Part shown: piece after piece, positions 1 through 7,868 of the stretch | Layout: each line of letters begins with the position of its first letter | How positions within the stretch are numbered: the stretch's first letter is position 1 | NCBI RefSeq assembly: GCF_000317575.1 | Contig: NC_019748.1 | Coordinates: forward strand, 4,484,501-4,548,500 | DNA: 64,000 nucleotides | Direction of reading: 5' to 3' | Source of the DNA: Stanieria cyanosphaera PCC 7437 | Lineage (GTDB): Bacteria > Cyanobacteriota > Cyanobacteriia > Cyanobacteriales > Xenococcaceae | Notes under the pieces: generated by a model | Databases searched by the model: none | What the model was told of the DNA's origin: nothing | The model's input: only the letters and a program-made list of their open reading frames with translations | Position numbers and translations under genes: made by a program

Positions 1-112
1 TAGAAATTGCTCCTTGAGTAATTAAAGATTCTAATCCTTCTGAATAACTATACGCTCCTAAAGGTAAACTAGGACTAGTTAATTGAAGTAAAGATAAAAT
101 TGTTTCATTCAT
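1..112 (-). CDS. ureF: Urease accessory protein UreF, N-terminal part (cut by window edge)
   Basis: The minus strand from an ATG at 112 reads [19 protein letters not shown] and continues [18 protein letters not shown]. This matches the conserved UreF start, with its [13 protein letters not shown] signature. UreF is a GTPase-activating partner of UreG in loading nickel into apo-urease. The first 8 bases overlap the 3' end of ureE, so the two are translationally coupled. Only 37 codons are visible and the rest lies beyond the left edge. Assignment is by motif recognition. Confidence 0.9.
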   Translation of the reverse strand, partial: MNETILSLLQLTSPSLPLGAYSYSEGLESLITQGAIS

Positions 113-551
113 AATTGTGAATATGACCATAAGCCCCTATTTCTGGCTGAAAGGGAGCTATTTCTTCAATAACTTCTAAACCTAATTGAATTAATAAAGA
201 AGATAAAACTGAATCGGGAGAAATTCTGAGATAGTCAGAAGTAATTTCTAAGGCTACATGACGATTGCCTAAATGATAAGCTGCTTTGATTAAATCTAAA
301 GTAGTTTTGCCCCGAATAGTCATAACTGGTTCTGGTTTGGCCAAAACTCTTACAATCAGTTCTCCTGTTTCTGAACGCAACAAATTACCATCGTGAAGAA
401 CTGTTCCTCTAGGTAAATAGATATATATATACTGATTAGGAGTAAGTTCTAATTTTTGTCGCGATCGCTTTCTTTCTTCAGCAGTTAAAGAGATTGTCCA
501 GGCTGGTTCTATTTTTTCTTCAGTGGAAAAACATTCTGTTAACCTAATCAT
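105..551 (-). CDS. ureE: Urease accessory protein UreE (nickel metallochaperone)
   Basis: The 148-residue protein delivers Ni2+ to the urease activation complex. Residues about 1-70 form the peptide-binding-like N-terminal domain. Residues about 75-148 form the metal-binding domain, with the family signatures [19 protein letters not shown] and the C-terminal GAYGHIH. The histidine-rich tail seen in some UreE proteins is nearly absent (only GHIHNYE), as in many cyanobacteria. The gene overlaps ureF by 8 bases. The structural genes ureA and ureB are about 54 kb away in this window, so the urease genes are split. Confidence 0.93.
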   Translation of the reverse strand: MIRLTECFSTEEKIEPAWTISLTAEERKRSRQKLELTPNQYIYIYLPRGTVLHDGNLLRSETGELIVRVLAKPEPVMTIRGKTTLDLIKAAYHLGNRHVALEITSDYLRISPDSVLSSLLIQLGLEVIEEIAPFQPEIGAYGHIHNYE

Positions 552-712
552 AAAATAAATTTTGACAATAATTAAACAAAAAAATTCAGGATTAAAAAAT
601 AAAAAAATTAATAATTTTTAGTCAAGTTTAATATTTTCAAGAGAATAATATGGCTGAATTTTATTAAATGAGGGATACTAAAATTAACGGTGTGATTGAG
701 AGGAATAGTGCG

Positions 713-865
713 ATGTGGGAAAGATTATTATTAGCTATTGCAGTAACTTTTTGTTTGTGTTTTTTGGTTCAATTAAGCGGAAATTCAGCAAAACCAACAT
801 TTTTTAGAACAAATTTTCGCCAAACTTCAAGTTTCATTTTTAGCATTCCGGTTTTCTCTCGATAA
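713..865 (+). CDS. Small putative membrane or exported protein, unknown function
   Basis: A 50-residue reading frame begins at ATG 713, preceded by AGAGGA at good ribosome-binding distance; an upstream in-frame ATG at 668 has no clear site. The first 20 residues (WERLLLAIAVTFCLCFLVQL) are hydrophobic and could be a signal or single membrane helix. A short polar tail follows. I recognise no family. It is divergent from ureE, with an AT-rich spacer. The start site supports it, but the small size leaves it doubtful. Confidence 0.35.
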   Translation: MWERLLLAIAVTFCLCFLVQLSGNSAKPTFFRTNFRQTSSFIFSIPVFSR

Positions 866-1140
866 CAATAAATTTTGACAAAAGATGGTTTTAAAACTAA
901 TCAGATTTAGTACAAATTTATTTAAAGAGTGTTATTGCTGAATTGAGAATATTACTTCAACAAATTTTAAAAGACAATCTTTGTGTTTAATTATAGTCTT
1001 GGATCTGTGTTCTGCCTCGGTATTGATACCAAAGGGTAAAGAGATCAAGACTTTTTTTTATCGTTTATCACATGAATAAAATAGAGTCAAAACTATGGTT
1101 TGTGTTGATTTATAAATCAATTTATCAATTACCAAAACTA

Positions 1141-2241
1141 TTAAAATGGCATTTGAACTCCCATTTTAGGAGTAATATTGCCGTTAGCATCTAAATCGGC
1201 ACTCACGCCAATTGAACCAATCCCCATTTTTGTTTTCCAAGAAGCAGTTCCTCCCAAAAGATTAGTATCATCATCGATTTTGGCACTCACACCAACTAAA
1301 CCAACTCCAGTATCTATCGTTAGTTCTACACTACCTTGAGTAAAATTAGCTTGTTCGTCAAAATTACCATTCAAACCAACCGAACCTAAAAATAATTTAG
1401 TTTTCCAAGAAGCATTTCCTCCGGTAAAGCTCGTCTCATCATCAAAATTGCCACTTATTCCGATTGAACCAAAGGAAGTTTCGGTATTCCAAAAAGCATT
1501 GGTACTGATAAAATTAGCTTGTTCGTCAAACTTGCTACTAACTCCGACTGAACCAAGGGAAGTTTTAGCTTGCCAAGAGGCATTACCACCAGTAAATTGC
1601 GTCTCATTATTAAAATTGCCGTTAATTCCAATTAAACCAAGGGTGGTTTTAGCTTGCCAAGAGGCATTACCGCCAGTAAATTGCGTCTCATTATTAAAAT
1701 TGCCGTTAATTCCAATTGAACCAAGAGAGGTTTTAGCTTGCCAAGAAGCATTACCGCCTGTAAATTGCGCTTGAGCATTAAGATTGGCATTGATATTTAA
1801 AGAACCAAATTCAGTTGCTGTCTGCAAAAAGGCTTTCCCACCAGTAAAAGTAGCTTCTTTGTTAAAATTGCCGTTAATTCCAATTGAACCGAAAACAGTT
1901 TGTTGTTTCCAACCCGTATTTCCTGCCGTAAAACTGGCTTCTTCAGGAATAATCAGAGTTTTATCTACTCTAAGAGGTGTAAAGTTGGTAGCGGTTGGTG
2001 GTGTAATAGTAGTTGAAGTTTGGCTGAGTCTGACAGGAGTAAAATTTTGGGCAGTTGGTGGTAAAAAATTGATTTGGCGAACAAACTCACCATTAACTGC
2101 GACAGAATTCAAAAAAGTTACCATCTCCTCGGCAAGATTACCGTTGTAATCAACTAAATTGTTGAACTCGGCACTAACTTGAACTGGTTCAATGAAACTT
2201 ACTGAGGTTGTCAGAAGAATACCCGTCGTAATTAGCCACAT
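1141..2241 (-). CDS. Secreted protein with nine tandem 28-residue beta-type repeats
   Basis: This 366-residue protein belongs to no family I recognise. Residues 1-24 look like a signal peptide ending VQVSA. Residues 60-97 hold a duplicated PPTAxNFTPxR segment. Residues 104-355 are nine back-to-back 28-residue units of the type FTGGNASWQAKTSLGSIGIN followed by GNFNNETQ. The alternating polar/hydrophobic pattern and Gly/Asn turns suggest paired beta strands, as in a solenoid, a surface-layer protein or a barrel. The chain ends MGVQMPF, and a terminal Phe is typical of outer-membrane barrels. GGAGA lies upstream of the ATG. Monocistronic. The function is unknown; secretion and beta structure are inferences. 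Confidence 0.75.
   Translation of the reverse strand: MWLITTGILLTTSVSFIEPVQVSAEFNNLVDYNGNLAEEMVTFLNSVAVNGEFVRQINFLPPTAQNFTPVRLSQTSTTITPPTATNFTPLRVDKTLIIPEEASFTAGNTGWKQQTVFGSIGINGNFNKEATFTGGKAFLQTATEFGSLNINANLNAQAQFTGGNASWQAKTSLGSIGINGNFNNETQFTGGNASWQAKTTLGLIGINGNFNNETQFTGGNASWQAKTSLGSVGVSSKFDEQANFISTNAFWNTETSFGSIGISGNFDDETSFTGGNASWKTKLFLGSVGLNGNFDEQANFTQGSVELTIDTGVGLVGVSAKIDDDTNLLGGTASWKTKMGIGSIGVSADLDANGNITPKMGVQMPF
1177..1932 (-). repeat. Nine tandem 84-bp coding repeats
   Basis: The DNA encoding residues 104-355 consists of nine 84-bp units without spacers. Units 3-5 are nearly identical over most of their length, while the outer units have diverged. This points to recent expansion by unequal crossing-over or slippage inside an older array. 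Confidence 0.85.
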
Positions 2242-2500
2242 TGATATAAATCTCCAATCAATCCTATTTTATAGCCATTTTTGCTCTCACAATCTTGAAA
2301 TTTAGCTAATGCTTGGCGAGAGACTGTATTTGTATAACAGTTTAATGCGATCGCTGAACAAGTGTGTTGATTTAAGACATGATGTTTTGTGATCAATCAA
2401 CAACGATTAAATTAATTATTCCCAATCTTGGTGTTAGATTTTGTAAATTTATGGCTAAACAAAAAGCTGATGCGTTAGAGAAATGTCAGAGTCCAAAAGC

Positions 2501-3376
2501 TTATTGTAAATTTTGTGCCAAAAAGCTAATCGTTTCAGTCCAAGCCTTTTCAGCAGCTTCAGGAACATAGCGATCGCCAGAAGGATTAGCAAAAGCGTGT
2601 CCTGCATTTTCATAAACTTGAATATCTGCTTGCTTACCTAATTCTTTTAAAGTAGCTTCAAACTTTTGTACTGTCGCTAGAGGAATACTTTCATCTTCTG
2701 CCCCAAAAATCCCTAAAATAGGCATAGTAAGGGTACTTAATTGCTCTTTGGTAGCTTCACCGATTTGACCGCCATAATAAATAACCGTTGCATCTAAGGC
2801 TTCAGGAAATAATAGTGCAGTTTGTAAAGACCAACTACCACCCAAACACCAACCAATTGAGCCTACTTTTGGGGCTTGTAGTTTTTCTGTCAGATAAGTG
2901 TAAGCTTGCTGTAAATTCTCCTGAGCTAAGGTAGGATTTTGACTTACTGTAGTCATCAATTCTTTGGCTCGCTCTGGTGATTGAGCAACTTGCCCGTTAT
3001 ACAAATCTACTGCTAGAACGTGATATCCTTCTCCCGCTAGTCTTCTAGTAACCGCTTCAATATTGTCATTAAGTCCCCACCATTCATGAATGGCAATCAC
3101 ACCAGGTAAACCATCAACTGCATTTTGAGGACGAGCCAGATAACCAGTTATTTTTTGCCCATTAACCGTAGCATATTGAACTTGTTCGGTTATTACAGGA
3201 GTAGCTGGTTCAGCTTGAGCCAAGGCTGTGGGAATAGGACTGTCATTTTGATGTACTGCTGCTAAAGATAGTGCTTGATCGCGACTGCTATTATACAGAT
3301 TGATACCAACTAAAAAGACAAGCGACAATAATCCTGTAATCAGGAATTTCCAATTAAAAAAGCGAGAATTGATCAT
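2501..3376 (-). CDS. Dienelactone hydrolase family protein, membrane-anchored or exported
   Basis: The 291-residue alpha/beta hydrolase starts with a hydrophobic segment (about residues 10-27), likely a signal anchor. The hydrolase domain follows from about residue 65. The dienelactone-hydrolase triad is visible: Cys177 in GWCLGG, Asp228 in GAEDES and His260 in NAGHAF. HEWWG near residue 97 is the usual family motif. Such enzymes cleave cyclic esters or related carboxylic esters; the physiological substrate here is unknown. It is a single gene with no operon partner. The family call is secure, the substrate is not. Confidence 0.88.
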   Translation of the reverse strand: MINSRFFNWKFLITGLLSLVFLVGINLYNSSRDQALSLAAVHQNDSPIPTALAQAEPATPVITEQVQYATVNGQKITGYLARPQNAVDGLPGVIAIHEWWGLNDNIEAVTRRLAGEGYHVLAVDLYNGQVAQSPERAKELMTTVSQNPTLAQENLQQAYTYLTEKLQAPKVGSIGWCLGGSWSLQTALLFPEALDATVIYYGGQIGEATKEQLSTLTMPILGIFGAEDESIPLATVQKFEATLKELGKQADIQVYENAGHAFANPSGDRYVPEAAEKAWTETISFLAQNLQ

Positions 3377-3463
3377 AATTGCAAGTATAAATAACTCAAA
3401 AAGAATATCTAAACCGAACTGAGCGATTACAGTTTTCCCTACTCATTCTAATCATTTTTGTTT

Positions 3464-3511
3464 GGGAGGACACGGGGCGCGAATTTAGTTCGCGCGTTTA
3501 AGATATCCGTG
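3464..3511. other. GC-rich stem-loop resembling the left end of the IS200/IS605 element at 62.3 kb
   Basis: GGGAGGACA is followed by a perfect 7-bp hairpin (GCGCGAA / TTCGCGC) and an outer pairing CACGG / CCGTG. The order GGGAGGACA, hairpin, then GATAT and TCCGT matches the structure at 62264-62310 next to tnpA. No transposase lies here, so this may be a solo end or remnant. It sits in the spacer between the divergent dienelactone hydrolase and hsp20 genes. Confidence 0.4.
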
Positions 3512-3652
3512 CAGAAAACCACACTTGGTAATGGAAAACAACCACACTTACATTTTTTTATCTCTCTTAATAACATAAGAATTGAAGTTAAAAATAGTTG
3601 ATGTAACCAATCAATTAATCGAGTAAGTATTCATATTAAAAGAGAAAGAGTT

Positions 3653-4243
3653 ATGACAATTATCCGTTATAATCCTTGGCAAGAAATTAATTCTTTACAA
3701 CGTCAACTAAACCGTCTTTTTGATGAGAACGGTATGTTTGAGGTTGCCTCATCGGAACGCATTCCCTTGCTCGGTCAGCATTCCCTTGCGCCTTACGTCG
3801 GCGTGGGGTCTGACCGCTTACCGCCGACGCGGGGTCGTTCCTCCATTTCAGCCGTCCGTGATGCTTTAACTCCTAATTCTTGGGGTGAATTTTCTAATCT
3901 AGCTAAATTTCCTGCTGCTGAATTGACTGACACTGAAGATGCTATTCATCTCAAACTTGAAGTTCCTGGGATGTCTGCTAAAGATTTAGACATTCAAGTA
4001 ACAGTAGACCATGTTTCAATCAGTGGCGAACGCAAATCAGAAACTAAATCTGAAGAAAATGGTAAAGTTCATTCCGAATTTCGTTACGGTAAATTCTCTA
4101 GAGTAATTCCTTTACCGGCACGAATTCAAAACAGCAACGTTACTGCTGAATACAAAAACGGTATTCTCAACTTAACTTTGCCAAAAGCTGAAGAAGAAAA
4201 GAATAAAGTCGTCAAAGTCAATCTTGGTGAAACTACTGTGTAA
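3653..4243 (+). CDS. Small heat-shock protein, Hsp20/alpha-crystallin family
   Basis: The 196-residue protein is an ATP-independent holdase that binds unfolding proteins. It begins with the cyanobacterial HspA-type start (IRYNPWQEINSLQRQLNRLF). The alpha-crystallin domain covers about residues 85-175, with FPAAELTDTEDAI, VEVPGM-like LEVPGMSAKDL, ISGERKSE and the closing GILNLTLPK; KNKVVKVNL forms the tail. It is about 45-50 residues longer than usual because a GC-rich segment is inserted in frame at residues about 34-73. AGAGAAAGAG lies upstream of the ATG. Monocistronic, with its own terminator. Confidence 0.93.
   Translation: MTIIRYNPWQEINSLQRQLNRLFDENGMFEVASSERIPLLGQHSLAPYVGVGSDRLPPTRGRSSISAVRDALTPNSWGEFSNLAKFPAAELTDTEDAIHLKLEVPGMSAKDLDIQVTVDHVSISGERKSETKSEENGKVHSEFRYGKFSRVIPLPARIQNSNVTAEYKNGILNLTLPKAEEEKNKVVKVNLGETTV
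3752..3870. repeat. GC-rich palindromic insertion inside hsp20, kept in frame
   Basis: Base composition jumps from AT-rich to GC-rich inside the gene. The segment has a duplicated GCATTCCCTTGC (near 3758 and 3777) and a perfect 8-bp inverted repeat, CGTCGGCG at 3796-3803 and CGCCGACG at 3822-3829. The encoded peptide (about residues 34-73) has no counterpart in typical cyanobacterial Hsp20. It looks like a small mobile palindromic repeat inserted in the N-terminal arm. The exact edges are uncertain by about 10 bases. Confidence 0.6.
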
Positions 4244-4276
4244 TTTTTTCAATCCAAGGAATAGTTCTATAAAATA

Positions 4277-4311
4277 GTAGAGGCAATTCATGAATGCCCT
4301 CTACCGTTTTT
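4277..4311 (+). terminator. Intrinsic terminator after hsp20
   Basis: GTAGAGGCA and TGCCCTCTAC form a near-perfect stem around AATTCATGAA, followed by CGTTTTT. It lies 34 bases after the hsp20 stop. Confidence 0.75.
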
Positions 4312-4345
4312 GATCCCGATCAAGAGTGAGATTCACTATAATTAA

Positions 4346-4374
4346 ATAAAAAACCGCCTCTAGATTTGGGCGGT
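4346..4374 (-). terminator. Intrinsic terminator after the DUF362 gene
   Basis: On the minus strand ACCGCC and GGCGGT pair around a 10-base loop and are followed by TTTTTTATTT. It lies about 90 bases past the stop of the DUF362 gene. Confidence 0.75.
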
Positions 4375-4463
4375 CTGAATAAGCAATCGGAGGGTAATAA
4401 TAGCTTAAGCTTTAATAAGCTCCGTTTTTGTAGCCAATTTAACTAAAAACCCTCTTGTATGAC

Positions 4464-5423
4464 TTATTTTGAGGTATAAGTTTTAATTGGTTCTTGGATA
4501 AAGCGAATATAAAAATGTTTAAAAGTGGAACGAAGTACACGAGGTAAGCCAAAATCAATCGGCATCAGCGCGTCAGGTAATTTCCAATCCTCAATCTTTA
4601 AATTTATCGGATGCTGGTAAGGAAATTGTATTTGAGCTAAATCTGAACAACATCCTAACTTTGATTGCGCCACAATGGTAGGAATTAATTCAGGATTGAC
4701 ATTCAAAATTTCTGCGATCGCAATATCTAAAGCAAACACATCAGCAGATGCACCTAAAATTCCTAATTGACGCGGTTCTCCACCACTAGGGCCATTTCCT
4801 TGATGACCAATGATTCCATCAACAATAGTTAAACTAGGCGCGATCGCTTTGGCTGTTTCTACTAGCATCTCACCAAAACGGTGGACATCTTTACCTGCTT
4901 CCATGTGCCACCATGCCTTCATTTTACCTGGCACACAACCAAACAAATTTTTTACTCCCATCGTCAAAGTTAATTGCAGATGAGATTTGATTTTAGGTAA
5001 ATTGATCACCACATCTGCATCCATCGCTTCTTTAGATAAACGCAGATGATCGAAACCATTACTTTCTATTTGATACCGTTGACCATGAAATTCAACGATG
5101 GGCAAATTTAATTCTTCAACTAGAGGCAAATAACCATTCGCTTTAGCAACTCCTTTAGCACTACCAAAAGCGGGACTATCCCCTAAAAAAGGTTTACCAC
5201 CAGCTTCTTGTACCAATTGAGCGAGACAATAAACTATTTCAGGACGTGTAATACATTCCTTCGTCGGACGACTACCCGTTAATAAATTGGGTTTTAATAA
5301 AACGCGATCGCCTTCTTTAACAAAAGCGTTAATTCCTCCTAAAGGTTCAATTAAATATTGAATTTGTTTACGTAATTCTTTTAACTCGTAAGATTGAGCG
5401 CGGATTAAACTGACGGTATACAT
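4464..5423 (-). CDS. DUF362 domain-containing protein
   Basis: The 319-residue protein carries the DUF362 fold throughout. Visible signatures are VLLKPNLL near residue 44, GDSPAFGS near 103, the NLPKIKSH segment near 145 and GVKNLFGCVPG near 160. Family members are often found with ferredoxin-like domains, but no Cys-rich iron-sulfur motif is present here. The biochemical role of DUF362 is not established. The gene is monocistronic, with an intrinsic terminator downstream. ATG at 5423 is the only reasonable start. Confidence 0.85.
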   Translation of the reverse strand: MYTVSLIRAQSYELKELRKQIQYLIEPLGGINAFVKEGDRVLLKPNLLTGSRPTKECITRPEIVYCLAQLVQEAGGKPFLGDSPAFGSAKGVAKANGYLPLVEELNLPIVEFHGQRYQIESNGFDHLRLSKEAMDADVVINLPKIKSHLQLTLTMGVKNLFGCVPGKMKAWWHMEAGKDVHRFGEMLVETAKAIAPSLTIVDGIIGHQGNGPSGGEPRQLGILGASADVFALDIAIAEILNVNPELIPTIVAQSKLGCCSDLAQIQFPYQHPINLKIEDWKLPDALMPIDFGLPRVLRSTFKHFYIRFIQEPIKTYTSK

Positions 5424-5526
5424 TAGAGCTTATCAATTAATACAGTTACCTTCCAACATAACTGTAATTGCTTCAAAAAAGAACTTCCTACCCAGTAACT
5501 CATAGGATAGGAAGTTTTCAAAACAA

Positions 5527-5656
5527 TAGTAGTACGAGTAGAGATTAAGACATGATTGAACTTATTCAGGATTTGATTGTTCCCAACGGGCTAGGTTTCG
5601 CACCTTGACGACCCTGCCACATAGTATTTGTGTCCTAACTCTTTAGCGTATCGCTA
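5527..5656. mobile_element. MITE-like element with ~26-bp terminal inverted repeats (copy 1)
   Basis: The left end (5527-5552) begins TAGTAGTACGAG and ends AAGACA. The reverse complement of the right end (5631-5656) begins TAGCGATACGCT and ends TTAGGACA. Both align with the terminal repeats of the element at 22049-22151 (about 20 of 26 positions for the left end). There is no coding capacity. The interior on the minus strand has a small hairpin (AGGT / ACCT inside GGG / CCC). It sits just downstream of metK. Confidence 0.6.
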
Positions 5657-5677
5657 TAAAATTTAATAATTAACAGC

Positions 5678-6931
5678 TTAAGCAAGCGTACCAGACAAAG
5701 ACTGTTCTTTAAGCAAAGTTGCTTTGTCAGTTTTTTCCCAAGGTAAATCTAAATCATTTCTACCAAAATGACCATAAGCAGCGACATCTTGATAGAAACG
5801 ACCACCTCTTTCAGAAGGTAAACGACGCATATTTAAAGTCTGAATAATCCCAGCAGGACGAAATTCAAAATATTCTTTAACTAACGTCAAGAGTTTCTCT
5901 TCTGAAACTTTACCCGTTCCAAAAGTCTCTATAAAAATACTTACAGGTTTAGCTACACCGATCGCATAACTGACTTGTACCTCGCACTTATCAGCTAAAC
6001 CAGCAGCGACAATATTTTTTGCCACATAACGACAAGCATAAGAAGCACTGCGGTCTACTTTAGTAGGGTCTTTACCCGAAAAAGCACCACCACCATGACG
6101 AGAATAACCACCGTAGGTATCAACAATAATTTTTCTGCCTGTTAAACCAGAATCTCCTTGAGGCCCACCAATCACAAATTTACCCGTCGGATTAACTAAA
6201 AAACGGGTATTTTGGTCTGGTTTGACACTCAAATCTCCAAAAACAGGCTGAACTACTGCTTCCCACAGGTCGGTTTTAATTTTATTTTGAACTGCACTAC
6301 CTTCGGTAATTTCGCCAATAGTTTCGGTATGCTGAGTAGAAATTAAAATCGTATCAATGCCGATGGGTTGTCCATCTTCATAGATTACGGAAACTTGAGT
6401 TTTGCCATCAGGACGCAAATAAGCTAATTCGCCAGTTTTACGTACTGCTGCTAAACGACGAGACATCCGATGAGCTAAACTAATCGGCATCGGCATTAAT
6501 TCAGGAGTTTCATTGCAGGCAAAACCAAACATAATGCCTTGATCTCCTGCACCAATTTGATCTAACTCATCCTCACTAAGTTCTTCACGCTGTTCTTGAG
6601 CAGCAGTTACACCTTGAGCAATATCTGGAGATTGTTCGTCTAATGCAACCAAAACAGAACAGCTATTAGCTGAAAAGCCATTTTCTGCATTAACATAGCC
6701 AATTTCGGCAATTTTCTGACGAGCTAAATCGACATAATTAACATGAGCTTGAGTACTAATTTCGCCTGTAATTAACACTAAGCCTGTGTTGACAACGACT
6801 TCTGCTGCAATGCGACTATGATGATCTTCTGATAGTAAAGCATCGACAATAGTATCAGAAATCTGGTCGCAAATTTTATCGGGATGACCTTCGGTGACAG
6901 ATTCCGAGGTAAATAAATAACGACGGGACAA
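5678..6931 (-). CDS. metK: S-adenosylmethionine synthase
   Basis: The 417-residue enzyme makes S-adenosylmethionine from methionine and ATP in the cytosol. All three family domains are present. The N-terminal [12 protein letters not shown] carries the ATP-binding His; [10 protein letters not shown] is near residue 127 and the P-loop-like [19 protein letters not shown] near 280. Length is normal for the cyanobacterial enzyme. A MITE-like repeat occupies the region just downstream. Confidence 0.98.
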   Translation of the reverse strand: MSRRYLFTSESVTEGHPDKICDQISDTIVDALLSEDHHSRIAAEVVVNTGLVLITGEISTQAHVNYVDLARQKIAEIGYVNAENGFSANSCSVLVALDEQSPDIAQGVTAAQEQREELSEDELDQIGAGDQGIMFGFACNETPELMPMPISLAHRMSRRLAAVRKTGELAYLRPDGKTQVSVIYEDGQPIGIDTILISTQHTETIGEITEGSAVQNKIKTDLWEAVVQPVFGDLSVKPDQNTRFLVNPTGKFVIGGPQGDSGLTGRKIIVDTYGGYSRHGGGAFSGKDPTKVDRSASYACRYVAKNIVAAGLADKCEVQVSYAIGVAKPVSIFIETFGTGKVSEEKLLTLVKEYFEFRPAGIIQTLNMRRLPSERGGRFYQDVAAYGHFGRNDLDLPWEKTDKATLLKEQSLSGTLA

Positions 6932-7007
6932 CTATATTACCTCACTTAAATACAAGAAGTACAAAATTTTCAATTAAATTAACCTTATATAATAATGGTA
7001 AAATTGA

Positions 7008-7775
7008 TTAATGCAAAACCTGAATTTGTTCCCAACAACCGATCTCGCTCCCAGCGAGGCACTTAGTAATCGCTACATCAGCTTTTTTTAGATGAGTCGC
7101 CTCAAAGCCATTCCAAGCAATTCCAATCGTGCCTGCTGCACCTGCTGCTTGAGCCATAATTATATCTCCTTGAGAATCTCCAATCATGACAGTACAGCTA
7201 GGCTCAACTTCTAATTTTTGACAAGCTTGAATAAATAACTGGGGATCGGGTTTAGTTAATCCGCGATCTGTACCCATCGCTAGTTGAATATAATCAGATA
7301 GTTGATGAATTTTCACAAATTCTTCTACTTTAGCTGTAGAATCAGCAGAAAGGATTCCCAATTTTAACCCGACTTGGGACAATAATTTAATTAATTCTAA
7401 ACTGCCTGGAAACAGAGGCGCATTAACCGCAGTTTTCTGACAATATCGATCTGCTTCAACAAAAGCATTAGCTGCAATTTGTTTTGACTTAAACCAACTA
7501 CATCCAGTTTCCGCAATATAGGCAGCAGCAGCAATCTCGTTTTCCTGACGACTGCCAACTGCCATCAATCCCGTCGGATCGAGAAAATTATTATCAATTC
7601 CAAAAGCCATCAACAAAGGTTCACCAATTCCAGGAATTTGGGCATCAATGATCCGCGCTCTGGTAATACCTAACTCTCTTAAAAAATTATGAGAATCTTC
7701 TAAAGTACCATCTTTATCAAAGATAATTGCTTGAATATTATTCCAGGCGCGATCGCAACATTTAATGGTGACCAA
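7008..7775 (-). CDS. HAD-superfamily hydrolase, phosphoglycolate phosphatase-like
   Basis: The protein has the four HAD motifs: DKDGT (motif I, residues 20-24 from this start), LSADS (motif II), the Lys in TKPDP (motif III) and MIGDSQGD (motif IV). A helical cap lies between motifs I and II, as in subfamily IA. It probably dephosphorylates a small phospho-metabolite; 2-phosphoglycolate is possible but unproven. The start was set at TTG 7775 because AAGAGGAG lies 10 bases upstream. A longer frame back to TTG 7832 would run through the rps1 terminator and is unlikely. Confidence 0.85.
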   Translation of the reverse strand: MVTIKCCDRAWNNIQAIIFDKDGTLEDSHNFLRELGITRARIIDAQIPGIGEPLLMAFGIDNNFLDPTGLMAVGSRQENEIAAAAYIAETGCSWFKSKQIAANAFVEADRYCQKTAVNAPLFPGSLELIKLLSQVGLKLGILSADSTAKVEEFVKIHQLSDYIQLAMGTDRGLTKPDPQLFIQACQKLEVEPSCTVMIGDSQGDIIMAQAAGAAGTIGIAWNGFEATHLKKADVAITKCLAGSEIGCWEQIQVLH

Positions 7776-7803
7776 AAATTTATTGCTCCTCTTAAAAAGT
7801 TTT

Positions 7804-7830
7804 GATAAAAAAAAGAGGGCTTGATCCCTC
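7804..7830 (-). terminator. Intrinsic terminator after rps1
   Basis: On the minus strand GAGGG and CCCTC pair around six bases and are followed directly by eight or more T residues. It lies 39 bases after the rps1 stop. Confidence 0.85.
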
Positions 7831-7868
7831 AAGTATTTTTACAATCACTTTAATTTGAAATTAATTTT

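Noticed and set aside
1177-1932. Regularly spaced repeats suggesting a CRISPR array
   Set aside because: Units are 84 bp, contiguous, in frame and coding; there are no unique spacers and no cas genes.
1448-2149. Two long plus-strand reading frames opposite the repeat protein
   Set aside because: They are mirror frames of a tandem-repeat gene; open frames on the opposite strand come from the repeat composition, with no ribosome sites.
2379-2570. Plus-strand 63-codon frame
   Set aside because: It overlaps the end of the dienelactone hydrolase gene and has no ribosome site or recognisable sequence.
5570-5640. Structured segment considered as SRP RNA or another small RNA
   Set aside because: It lacks the conserved SRP apical loop, and it lies inside a MITE-like block with paired ends, which explains the structure.
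6932-7007. SAM riboswitch before metK
   Set aside because: The leader is only about 75 AT-rich bases with no SAM-box-like helices.
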